From the NCBI GenBank assembly GCA_900642245.1, contig CAAAJI010000014.1:11321-75320 (forward strand): 64,000 bases of DNA. The letters run 5' to 3'. The DNA is from Fragilaria radians (Eukaryota; Bacillariophyta; Fragilariophyceae; Fragilariales; Fragilariaceae). Position numbers and translations under genes: made by a program. The notes under the pieces are model-generated. The model ran no database searches. It saw only the letters and a list, made by a program, of their open reading frames with translations, and was not told where the DNA came from. Of this stretch, positions 12,828-24,100 are shown in pieces; within the stretch, counting starts at the first letter, position 1, and every line of letters starts with the position of its first letter.

Positions 12828-15800
12828 TGGAGGGGATCCCTACTTGTAGATATATATAATTTGGTTGATGCAAGGAGGTTTCACAATTAGTGGTTGACCG
12901 TATTAGGATGGATATGGGTACAAGGTGCTCGCTTCTTCTCTTTAGGGAATTGTTATTGTTAGTAGGTCCGATTCTAGTTTTTAAACCTCAAATATGAGAT
13001 TTTTTGTCTGGTAGGAAGAAAAAAGTAATTATTCCATAGTAGTCATATTGTTAGTAAGGTCTAGATCATAATTGTGTGTATACTATTCCATATCATTAGG
13101 ATTCACATAACCATGGATGTGGAAAAAGCGTGTCTGCACGTAGAATAATCAAAAGAAAGCCTGCAAAAGGCAATGCACGGATTCGTACAATCAGCATGAC
13201 AGGCAAGTATGAATGATATGGGAGAATGGAACAGGTAATCTTTAACTTGACCCTTGTATAGTAAGGGGGGGAAAGGAAGTATATAAAAGAAATGGCCCTA
13301 TGAATTGAATGCGTTTGATACAGAGCATATAGTAATTCAGTTGTGAAAGAAATATTTAGAATGCTAGATTCTGAAGTATTCAACTGAGATTGAAGAGGAG
13401 GGGGGGGGGGACAGAAGAAAGTAAGCCAATACAAAAGTCTCATCAACCCAAAGCACAGACTCTATATTTAATTGTCGTAATCTGAACTAAGCAATAGGGA
13501 AAGAAAGGTATCCAAAAAGTAATGAACCATGGTATAGAGAATCATTGTAAGAAAAAGCCGTCAAACGAATGATTCCTTAGGAAGTAACGAAAAAGGAATC
13601 AGCAATGGAAAATATGATGATTACCGCAATTACTTGGAAGATGAATTACAGTATTCCCATGTGTCATGATATTGATCCGCAGGGTAGTAATTCCATTGAA
13701 ATTCTGAAACTCAAATTGTACCTAGTATTGATACTAAGTATATGGTTCTTTAAAAGCAATCTGATAACTTACGTTTCCACACCAACCGTATAGAATCAAG
13801 GGAAATGCAGCTTTACGGAACACAAACGTTGAGGATTGACACTAGGAGAGCAATATTCCTGGTGAAAAAAAACAGAAGCACCGTTGAAGAGCAAGAAACA
13901 CCAGACACCATAATATTCGAGATGTGCTAGATCATGGATTCAGTAAAATTGAGTTTGTTACACAGGATACCAGACATTGTCACAAAAGCCATTTTGTCAT
14001 GATGGGCGTCTTTATGGTATCATTCTGCATTATTTTTCATTGTATAGATAAGTTACTCAGTAATAATCATCATTTTGGATTTTTCTGGTTGATCATCTTA
14101 TTACTGTTTCGATGTTGCTTCCTCATGTTAGAATATTGTGCGAATTGTCCAGTTTATGAAAATAGTCACTCCTGGCGCGGTCTACTCCTCTACATGCATC
14201 CTTGTGACCTTCAAGTTAAAGATACTGGTCAAGAGGGTTAGTTGATCTATACAGATACCAGGAGATTTTAGTAAATTTCACTCTAGAAGTCCTAAGAACA
14301 AAGCATTAAAGTATGCAACAGGAAAGAAGAAATTAATGGAGATGCCACAAAAAAACATTTTATCATCAAAAAGAACCAGATCATAACGCCAAAGCTCTAA
14401 AAGATTGAAACAGACAACTCTTTGCAAAGCAAAGGCTGTATTTTCACAAGATCTGAATTTAAGGAAGAAAATAATGTAGAATACACGAGAAAAAACGTTT
14501 AGGAAGAAAATAAAATTGAAGGAAAAGAAAGCAAGTATTGATATAGAATGAGAGAAAATCAAGAATCAACTTCAAAAACCCCATGGGGATTACACCTTGA
14601 ATGCTTTAAAGCTGCCGCATGACTTGGAGATGAAACAAATCTTCGTTTACAAACGGTGAATCATTCTATTTAGAGTAAAGAAACATACCACGTTGACACT
14701 AAGAATTGCATCACAAAACAACAAGCAAAAGGTTCGATAGAGATAATTAGCAATATTCAATCATATGAGTATGCTTTTAATGCGGTATAGGGAATAAAAT
14801 TAAGAGAGTCTTTTTATCTTGTCGAGAAAGTTAAATTTCTGAACCCAAGCCAATCTGGTATCCGAAATTACAGATCACCGCAACTTCAAATCATGATAGA
14901 TATCCAAGAGGCCTCACAAGACTGAGGTTTAGCTGATCAATTTCAGTGCAAAGGCTTATTACTATCACATACTCCCAAATATAGCTGATATCACAAGTCA
15001 GGCATTTGGTATACACAACAGTGTAGTAAGAATGAACACCAGATATCAAATACATTGTTACTATAGCGGGATCAACTTAAGAATGGTAGTGCAGGCACTT
15101 CAAAGGCCAACCAATTTCCGAAACAGGCCAAGGAAGTGGATATAGCCCGCGTCTTTGGAAAACAATATGCGTCATGTTCAATATATTACTTAAGGAAGCA
15201 AACGGAGCAACATGCGCAAATTCAAATAGGCCCTTGGAGAATACGAACCATGACACCATCTACAATGAAACCAGAAATCCATCACAAATCAATATTTAAT
15301 TGCGGCAACTTGGCGGCAATGATTTGTCTTTAAATATCAGAATGCAGACTCGGATCTTTTGAAAGCATGCATAGATAGAATACCAAACATTATTTCGCCA
15401 TGTCCACGAACATCAAGCAACAGAGGAATCAAAGCGTAAGAGACAGAGTTTAGCCCTTGAATTGAGAGAATAGCAAAGCAGCAGGTAATCGACTGCAACA
15501 AGAATCAAGACAAAAGAAAAACATCTGCTTCAGTATTAGGAAAACCATAGACATCAATGCCAAAGGTCTTCATAAGAAGTGCCATACAAGAGGAAAGGAT
15601 TACTTGGTACTACACGGAAAGGTTCTAAGAAAGATATCATCTAATTTAACATGAGGTCTTGAATAAACATGCAACTAGAATGCCAGTGACTTAAGTCAGA
15701 AGTGGAATAAATATAGATATCATGGTGATTTGCCCAAAAACGGGTTGGCTTTCAATTAACATTAAGTTTTACAACAATTGCAAGCCAGCACCATTATCAT

Positions 15801-17308
15801 TCCAATCCGTGACATAACCTTCCATAATTCCTATAGTTTTCCTTAATTTTGTTATCATTAGAGCATTTTGACTAAGACTTGGGTAACAATTCAAATCTCA
15901 AACTTAGCTCTTCTTGTATCTCATCAACATGTAAAAGGGAATTTTTTCCATAGCCAATACCTATTTCCGATAAAATCATCTCAAATTTGTAAGCCTCTGT
16001 CATAATGTATTCAACACTTGGACAATAAACTGAGAATTCTGTCATTAATGAGCCCATATGCTTTAATTCGGTGCCAAAGATGAAAATTAGAAACGAGACT
16101 ATTTTCTTTTTTTAATTAATACATACCAATGATAATGATAAAGATCAGCCATCCTTTTGAGGTATATTCTTGGAGATTGAGTCCACACTGTTTTGAAGAG
16201 TTGAGTCCTTTGTTGAAAAAGATATAGTTTCAATGAAAAATGAATTCCAGGGTTAGTTATATGACTGAAGAAAAAATGTTGGTATGTTGCTCAATACTCC
16301 TCAAATCATGCCTATGATATTTGCACCATTTTTGGAGGAAGGCTGTCCATGTTTTTCTAGTTTGTTTATATGAATTTATGATAAGCATTTAATTGTAGGA
16401 ACTCTCTTGGTTTCTGACTACTCCATACCATTCATTTCACGTAATCCCAAAAGTATGTTGAGCCTTTTGTGTTGTTCTGTGCAATGCCTTGCACTGTTTT
16501 TGTGCTTTACTATGCCTCGATTTCAATCTTTTCTGATTTTAATTTGCATCATCCCAGTTCTGTTCAGGCACAGCTTTCTCTTTGACATTGCAAGGGAAGA
16601 ATATATCTGAATTGCTTGTAGCCTGAAATACTACTGAATATATTAAATAGAAAAAAATGGAAGAGGTTAGGTCTCCCACTAATGTTATTCATTATCCATG
16701 CTGTTGCTCGTTCAGTTGATCCATCCAACTTGTGTCGTGAAACTCGTTTGGCTAGACCAGTAGCTACTGCTGCTGGCGTTAACTTACAGTGATGGATTCC
16801 TTACACCTTTTGAACGTGGACGCCAATGAAAACAAGATGGCATATATGTTAAGTAAAATAAAAAACCAATGATTAAATGTATGCCCCATCGGAAATCTAT
16901 GCCACGTCAGAGTAATACCGCTCGTGATTAGATTTTCATAAATAGGATTGATCATGTTGTTGAATAATTCCCGAGTAAGACTGATATTTCCTTGGGCAGT
17001 TAATGGACGTTCTGGATATTCAAGACGTCAAATTAGTTACACTATTATCATGGGTCCGAGTTTACGAGAAAAAGTCTAGGGGTGGAGTTTCGAAAGCTGT
17101 ATTACAATGCCGGAAAGAAATCGGAATACTCCGAGTCTATTTGTTGCAGCCAAAGGATATATCGTGTTGGATAGAAGCACACGATGTCAATGATTGCTTA
17201 CATCGATTGAATTAGTGCAAATAATTGTGTTCAATCATACTAAGAGCTCAACAAAGGATTATTCCCATACGTTGTATGAGAGAGCGAGAGCGAAAATAGA
17301 TTAAATCA
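12828..17308. other. Long intergenic region, no gene supported
   Basis: About 4.5 kb of AT-rich DNA. Short open frames (13096-13446 minus, 13924-14241 plus, 14278-14562 minus) have low-complexity or hydrophobic translations typical of chance frames, and none resembles a known family. An 11-base G run lies at 13400-13410. A 70-codon ATG frame at 17003-17215 ends 93 bp before the next gene and happens to be in its frame. It could be an upstream ORF or nothing. No tRNA or transposon motif was recognised. Confidence 0.45.
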
Positions 17309-20300
17309 ATGAGCAGTAATGATCGCAGCAGCGAGATTGACGACGACGATGACCAGATAACGCAAAACTACAAATCCAATCAAAATACCAAAATATCTTC
17401 TACTTCTGGGTGGGTGAGACTTCTCAGAGAAGTACCAGTACTTGCTAACTTAAATGCAAGACTAGAAGAAGAGCGTGACCGATTAATACCTTGGAAAAAT
17501 GTGGACTTCGACGACCAAGATGACCTCAAAAATCAAGATAGCACAATGGAAGACAACAATAAACCGAAATATGTTGCAGAAAATAACTACCAATATGATA
17601 TTCCAGAAGAAATGATCTACAAAATGTCCAGAGATGAATCTTCTCCTTCTTCTAAAAGCGAATCCATCCCAAAGTTATCTTCGCTAAGTGTAAGAAGCAG
17701 CCAAAGCTCTCTTGCTACCAGTACTCATTCAGCTCCGACAGCAACAGCCACTACTACCAGCAGTAGGGTTAGCCAAAAAAGTGCCTATTCTGAATCTCAG
17801 AGTAATCATTCAAGCATAGCGCATAGTTCCTCATCTTCCTTCCTTTCTTCAACGAAAGGGACAAGTATCATTCCAGAAGAAACCTTTGCTGCTCAGCCAC
17901 TACGAGATAAAATCGAAATCGAAAATATGATCAAAGATGACTTGATTCAACTGGAGATATTGGATATTCATAATCACTCGGAAAATTCTGTGCAAGCACA
18001 AGAAGCAGTCATTCCTCGAGAAGATACATTCACCAACGGTCCAACACCGCTACTTCTTCAGCAAAGTTCAATATCTATTCGATTCCCTGAATCCCTTGGC
18101 TCATCTAGCAGAATAATGGGAGATGCCTTCCTCAGCACGAGCAATGAATCTTCCCTCAACTATTCCGATGTGAGTGATTTCACGGGATTCACTGTATCCT
18201 CGGCTTTCTTTTCCAAGTCCTCTCGTTCCATTAATCCACTTATCCGTAATGAAGTGATGACATCGGAAAATCCAAATAAATACGATACTGTAAAGGACCA
18301 ACAGGAAGATGACTCGACAACCATGTCAAATCCGACCGTACATAGCGACCATCAAACTACAACGTCGATTCGATACGACGACTTGCCAGATTCGGAATCT
18401 CTTCAATCTGAAAAACCGGATGGATTGTCTGTCTGTACCGAGGAAGAATATCATTCTCCAAGCAATATAGATTTAATCACATCCACCTCCTCACACGCGT
18501 CTATACCTGAATCCCTGTCTCAATCTCCAACCAAATCCAATGAGGGACAATCTTTCCATGTAGATAATTCATCAACGGAGTCGTTCACTGATTACTCACC
18601 AAGCAAAGCAGAAACATTGACAGCTTATCCATTACAGTCTCCCTCAGTTGACTCTATTTCTCTTAAGGATTTACAAGAATCCAATGCAATTTCCTCTCCA
18701 GAATCATTCTCAAAGTCTCCTCCGAAGCCAACAGACACTCCAAGCGTTTCTTCCAAGGCCAGCAACCAAGATCTTATGGAAGATGGTGGCTTTTTTGCCT
18801 TCTTAGCACAGATGAAGGGACTCACGGAGCAGCCTATCGATACGTGTCTGCGAGAGTTTGTCCCGCTCGACGTCGCCGATCAGGCTAGAGCGGCAACACC
18901 GCAAGAAGACCATGCGGATGCTGACACTGTCCGAGCAAAAAATAAAGATCCATCCAAATCAAACCGCATCCGAACCGTCGCAGTAGAAGGAGGTGGAAGT
19001 ATGCAGTGGTCTTTTTCTATTCCATCGGATAAGAGTCATTCAGACCATCCGCTTTTGGAAGAAAATCGTAAAGGACCCGATTTTAGAGAAATACCCCTGT
19101 CTTACAGTCCTTCTGCGCGGATGCAGCCCTGGGGCCCCAATGCTAGTGACTTGTGGAACTCCACGAGTAGATTGCTCGCCGCCATTCCAGAAGAAGTCGC
19201 GTCAGTAATGTCTACTGCCAGTCTCTCGTTTTCCTATCAGAAGCATTCTACAGAGAATGATGATGGCGAAGAACCTTTGACATTAAACAAATCCACCAAA
19301 GTTTGTCTTGCGGTATCGATATTGGCAATAGTACTATTGGCTGCGGGTGCCATGGCAATTGTTGTCATGGTCGTTCGAGCCACTGAATCCAAGTCACTTG
19401 TGACTTCCGAGACTTTGTCGCCTACACTTGATGTGCTGGAAGTAAACACGGCGACACCAACCCTTTTCTTCGTCCGACCAACTCGTCCTCCTTCAAATAA
19501 GGTTGTCTATAGCCGCTCACCTCTTGTAACTAGATCAATAGCTCCCTCTATTGTTCCTTACCAAAAATCGTATCCCACCATGACTCCTTCGTCTCTCATG
19601 CAAGCAGGAGGATTGGGTCCAGTGGCTACCGAAAGTCCCTCAGTATATCCATCATCTTGGAATCCCCAATCTGATTCCGAAGAAAGTATGGAACCGATCA
19701 AATTAGAAGAAGATTACGAAACTGCTAACCCCACGAGTGATTATAATTCACTCGTTCCTTCTCCGATAACACCGAACACACCACATACAAGCGCTCCAAA
19801 TGAAAATAATAGTATGGATAACCTACCACCGGCTCTCAGCAATAGTGACGTTTCTTTGGAACCATCTTCGCGTTCAGACCCATTGTCACCTCATGTGCCT
19901 ACGTATAATCCAGTCTATACTTTTGACAATGAGTCTCCCAGTACGAAGACAACCACAGCATCACCCTCTACATCGAATGATCGGGGTCGCATTTGGGAAT
20001 CCTTTGGTACCATTGAAGGCAAAGCTGATCTTCTCTCTGTTCGCATTTCAGGCTCAGGTCATCGTGCCGCGATAGCCACATCCAACGAGCTGTTCGTGGC
20101 AGAACGCAACGCAGACGGGGCTTGGGAAATTCTAGGAGACGCCTGGAGCATACCTCATCTCCATGCGATTTCTCTTTCGGATGATGGCAGTACCGTTGCT
20201 TTAGCAACTTATCAGGCTCGAAATGATGACAGTAATAACACTGTAAGCGTTTATCGGTGGGATGGTCAAATATGGAGACCACTAGGCAGTACTGCGCTGT

Positions 20301-21100
20301 CAGGATCTTGTGCCTTTTCCGGCTCGTTGGATTTAAATCATGACGGAAATGTTATAGCTATTGGCAATCCATTCCGATTCTATTATGCAGGATACGTCTC
20401 GGTCCTAAAATACAATGAAACATCAGACGAGTGGGAATTGCTTGGAGACGAAATCGTTGGACGTTCTCCTGGAGATATGGCAGGAACTTCAGTTTCGCTA
20501 TCTTTAAACGGTCATGTATTGGGTCTGGGATCTCCAGGCAAAACCATTGACGAGCAAATCAGCCTTGGACAAGTTTTAATTTTTCACTTTGACGTAGCAA
20601 TGTCAAGATGGTTTCAAGTTGGACAACCCTTAAATGGATACGAACGATTAAAACAATTTGGTTACGCATTATCCCTTTCAGGAAGTGGTTCTCATGTGGC
20701 TGTTAGTGCCCCCTTTGTGGACTATCAAGGAAGCCTTCGGGGCATGGTGTACGTCTACAAAATTTCTTCAATCACAGATACATGGGAATTAATCGGTTCA
20801 CCGATTGAAGGTTTGTACATCGGAGATCTATCCGGAACGTCAATATCGCTCTCCAAAGATGGAACAACGCTCGCAATAGGGGCTCCCAGAAGACGGTATG
20901 TCCAAGTCGTTGGGCTGCATCCTGAGAGAAATTGGATTCCAATTGGGTTTGTAGAATCGGATGATAATCGCTTTGGGTCATCTGTCGCACTTTCTTCCAG
21001 TGGACGAATACTAGGGGTTTGTGGAAGTCATACTGGGGAGGACGGAAATGTGTACTGGTTTGCTCGTGCGGACGACCTAGCGCTCAGAAAAAATGGTTGA
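17309..21100 (+). CDS. Single-pass membrane protein with Ser/Thr-rich regions and a predicted seven-bladed beta-propeller
   Basis: A single open exon of 1,263 codons starts at ATG 17309. Residues 1-664 are acidic and Ser-rich with no recognised domain. Residues 665-689 form one strongly hydrophobic helix (Val, Ala, Ile and Leu-rich), flanked by NKSTK before and RATESK after. Residues 690-890 are a Pro/Ser/Thr-rich, mucin-like stalk. From about 893 to the end there are seven repeats, each opening with Trp-x-x-x-Gly (WESFG, WEILG, WRPLG, WELLG, WFQVG, WELIG, WIPIG). Each is followed by a stretch such as SLSKDGTTLAIGAP and then a VYVYK-type strand, the pattern of FG-GAP or Kelch-like propellers found in many diatom proteins. 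A type II orientation with the propeller outside the cell or in a lumen is inferred from the stalk. The ligand is unknown. Confidence 0.85.
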   Translation: MSSNDRSSEIDDDDDQITQNYKSNQNTKISSTSGWVRLLREVPVLANLNARLEEERDRLIPWKNVDFDDQDDLKNQDSTMEDNNKPKYVAENNYQYDIPEEMIYKMSRDESSPSSKSESIPKLSSLSVRSSQSSLATSTHSAPTATATTTSSRVSQKSAYSESQSNHSSIAHSSSSSFLSSTKGTSIIPEETFAAQPLRDKIEIENMIKDDLIQLEILDIHNHSENSVQAQEAVIPREDTFTNGPTPLLLQQSSISIRFPESLGSSSRIMGDAFLSTSNESSLNYSDVSDFTGFTVSSAFFSKSSRSINPLIRNEVMTSENPNKYDTVKDQQEDDSTTMSNPTVHSDHQTTTSIRYDDLPDSESLQSEKPDGLSVCTEEEYHSPSNIDLITSTSSHASIPESLSQSPTKSNEGQSFHVDNSSTESFTDYSPSKAETLTAYPLQSPSVDSISLKDLQESNAISSPESFSKSPPKPTDTPSVSSKASNQDLMEDGGFFAFLAQMKGLTEQPIDTCLREFVPLDVADQARAATPQEDHADADTVRAKNKDPSKSNRIRTVAVEGGGSMQWSFSIPSDKSHSDHPLLEENRKGPDFREIPLSYSPSARMQPWGPNASDLWNSTSRLLAAIPEEVASVMSTASLSFSYQKHSTENDDGEEPLTLNKSTKVCLAVSILAIVLLAAGAMAIVVMVVRATESKSLVTSETLSPTLDVLEVNTATPTLFFVRPTRPPSNKVVYSRSPLVTRSIAPSIVPYQKSYPTMTPSSLMQAGGLGPVATESPSVYPSSWNPQSDSEESMEPIKLEEDYETANPTSDYNSLVPSPITPNTPHTSAPNENNSMDNLPPALSNSDVSLEPSSRSDPLSPHVPTYNPVYTFDNESPSTKTTTASPSTSNDRGRIWESFGTIEGKADLLSVRISGSGHRAAIATSNELFVAERNADGAWEILGDAWSIPHLHAISLSDDGSTVALATYQARNDDSNNTVSVYRWDGQIWRPLGSTALSGSCAFSGSLDLNHDGNVIAIGNPFRFYYAGYVSVLKYNETSDEWELLGDEIVGRSPGDMAGTSVSLSLNGHVLGLGSPGKTIDEQISLGQVLIFHFDVAMSRWFQVGQPLNGYERLKQFGYALSLSGSGSHVAVSAPFVDYQGSLRGMVYVYKISSITDTWELIGSPIEGLYIGDLSGTSISLSKDGTTLAIGAPRRRYVQVVGLHPERNWIPIGFVESDDNRFGSSVALSSSGRILGVCGSHTGEDGNVYWFARADDLALRKNG

Positions 21101-24100
21101 ACGATGTTGCAGAAACTCTAGTTCCATTCGGAAGATCTTGTGTGTGTCTGCTCGTTCAATAATGAATACCCTGTTTGTTGCTGTAGCTTGCCTAGGTGGG
21201 AAAAAAAAACAGTCCACCTTGATGTAGAGCTTAGAAATTGAGAAAATATCATTACGCGCTTTATGAAAGATCGTGAAAAGTTGAACGGGCAGGGAGTGAG
21301 AAAAGATTGCTTCATCTCCTGTTCGCTTTCTATTCAAATATGTATGTCAATATTTATCTGGCACGGTTGTGACAACTACTTGGACTTACATGATTATAGT
21401 AGTGTGGACGTTACGCCTTCCCATACTTGCATCAGGATATTATTCTGATTTTCTCTATCTCCGAGAACCGATTGAAATGACATTTTTCAATAAACTATCC
21501 ATCTTCTTGAAAGCCCAGGTGTGACCTTCCGTTTTGGCATTCAACATGTATTGTAACTATCTGTATGCAGAGATGACCTGAATCTAAATGAATAGATACA
21601 CGGGACTGAAATAAACTGTACAAAGGAAATTTAGTTTCATCATTATCATATCTTTTCTGCTTTACTTGGACTAAAGAGCATAGAATCCACTAGAGAAGAA
21701 CACTTTAAAGACAATCAGTTTCCCTTTGACCCTTTAGTTTATATGTCAGATGTCTCTACTGTATTTACACATTGTGTGGCCATTCAAACCTACTTACTGG
21801 TTTATGCAATAAATTTGATTTGCTTACATGTGACTTCATCTGAAATTAGAATTGTAACGATGACACTACATACATACAACAGGATAGACCCCAACAGGTG
21901 TGAAATAAAAATACGAAGAAAAGCATATTGCTATTATCTAGGACAATTCTTGTGACACTCTTTTGAAAAAATGCTTATCTGCAATTTTTCTACCACTTAC
22001 CATTATTTGTTGATACTTTGCATTCTCTGTGAAGCTAATTAATAAATCAGTCTAATTTGCATCACTATTAACATTACTAAAAGTTAACTTATCTTGAGGG
22101 TAGTCGCTTCAATTGACTCTTGTTCTGTGACAGACAGAACACAGATTTTTCTGCAATTGTTTTTTCTTCTCTCTTAACATGCTGCCAGTTGCTTTTTTAC
22201 ACTTTAAATTACAGACATCACTTAGCTTGTTAATCTGATGGATTAGAGGTGCAAAAGAGATATCTGTGGTGAATGTAAACCATTTTGAGTGTTGAGAGGC
22301 CAAGGATGATAACCATATAACTTGATTGTTTTTGCAACACCCAACAATCCTGCCTGACCAGGATTACCTTCTGCTGGGAAAGACTTAAAGTGTAACCAGA
22401 AAGTAATATTGGGGGTTAAATCCAATGGTATGATGCATGCCATAGAAATCAGATTAATAATATTTTCTTTTCCACCATCTTACCTGATCTTACTTAATTG
22501 CGTCATCCGTAGACAAATGTCAAAAATAATATCGTATGACGGAATTGAAACCACTAGCTATGGCTGGTACAATTAATTTGAGTTAATTTTATTATGAATT
22601 TATCAGCACTGCGTGCTGGCTGAATCCTTCACTTTAACAGACAAAAAACACCTCTCTTCAAGCAAATCCTTCTAAACTGTACCATTCTTTAACAGATTTG
22701 ACGTAATAATACCTTATAGAGAATTCTGGGTATTTTCAAATATAACTTGGAAGCAAACTTTTTTGTTTATCTAGGAATTCTACTTTTTCTCTCTTTAATT
22801 GTTGGATGTATTAAGTATGCACTGTTCCTCTCCTATATTGGGTTAAAAACATTTTTGCTGGCGCGAATGATTGAAGAAGACAATAGATCAAGCAATCTGA
22901 ACGCATCATCTAAAGCTGTGTGCCCTAGCTCAATGGTTGTTTTTGCTTGCGGATTGTAAATTATTTTTGGCTTGGGCTTATTCCTATCATTGTTACACAT
23001 TTGTTTCCACTCACGTTTAATATATCCTCATTGCCACAGGCAATAAATTGAGGTTGTGGTTAAGGATATTGTACCAACCAGGGCTAATAAATCTATTCCA
23101 AAATGGAAGTGATTTGATTCTTTTCAAAGCAGTCTATAACACTGCGTACCTGCTGAGAGAGTGCTAAAGATGGAGTCTTTGTAGCAAAAATGTTCATCAG
23201 ATCCACACATACCTTGTCAGTGGCTTTTGTTGTATATTGAGTGTGCTATCTCACCATCTTTGCAGGTGTAGTGCAAAAAACACAATTTACTCATGCCACA
23301 GTCTTTGAGGCTAAGGCCATTAAATTGAGCATAAATGAGTCTAAAAACTCTTCATGTGCAATCTCCTATAACTTGCCATTCACTTCTAACATTTCATCGT
23401 ACATTTTTATCTTGTACATTGTTGACCATGCATCTATGACCGTCTGAGTTTGTCTGAGATGTTCTTCCAATCCGTAAAATAGTAATTCGACAGTAAGAAG
23501 GGACCATCAAAAACAGACCTGAAAAATTAATCCGAGGTTACAACTTTTTAGTTGCTCTAAATAGGACTAATAGTTGGTGTTTGCGTTTCTTTTCAGCCTA
23601 CAGCATTCCATGACAACAGGACTTTGTGAATTCCTTGCCATACTTTCTTTTGACAAGTTGCAAGATTCATTTCTTTCTCTGGATAGCCTATGAGAAGGGC
23701 TGAGTGCTTGGAGAGACTAACTAACAATCTTGGTGTAAGCAGAATATCATGTGTTAGATGCCCAGAATGTAGTGGCAAGTTAAGACCTTTATTACATAAC
23801 TTCCAGCGTCAAATTGTTTTCAAATAATGGCAACATGAGAATGTTTATGTTAGGGGTTAGACTATAGGAATTACGCTTTCCTCAAAGTGATGTCCATAAA
23901 AACATTTATCATGAAATTGTTAACCTAACTGTAATCGTTTTCAAAAACTCATCGGATGTTTCCCGTTGTATTTTGCCCCGTATGGGTTTATATATGGAAT
24001 AATTTTTAGAAAAGTACGATGTCAGTACTTTGAATAAGATATGAAGGAATTGTTGGGGGAAATAAAATCGCAACATTCAATGTAAGTTGGGATGGATTTT

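Noticed and set aside
13096..13446. 116-codon minus-strand frame with a Pro run
   Set aside because: The Pro run is the translated poly-G tract, and the rest has no recognisable motif or support.
14278..14562. 94-codon hydrophobic minus-strand frame as a membrane protein
   Set aside because: Phe/Ile-rich translation expected from AT-rich DNA. No family, conserved motif or neighbouring exon.
22920..22960. CTAGCTCAATGGTT string as a second tRNA start
   Set aside because: Only the A-box-like part is present, and nothing after it folds as a tRNA.
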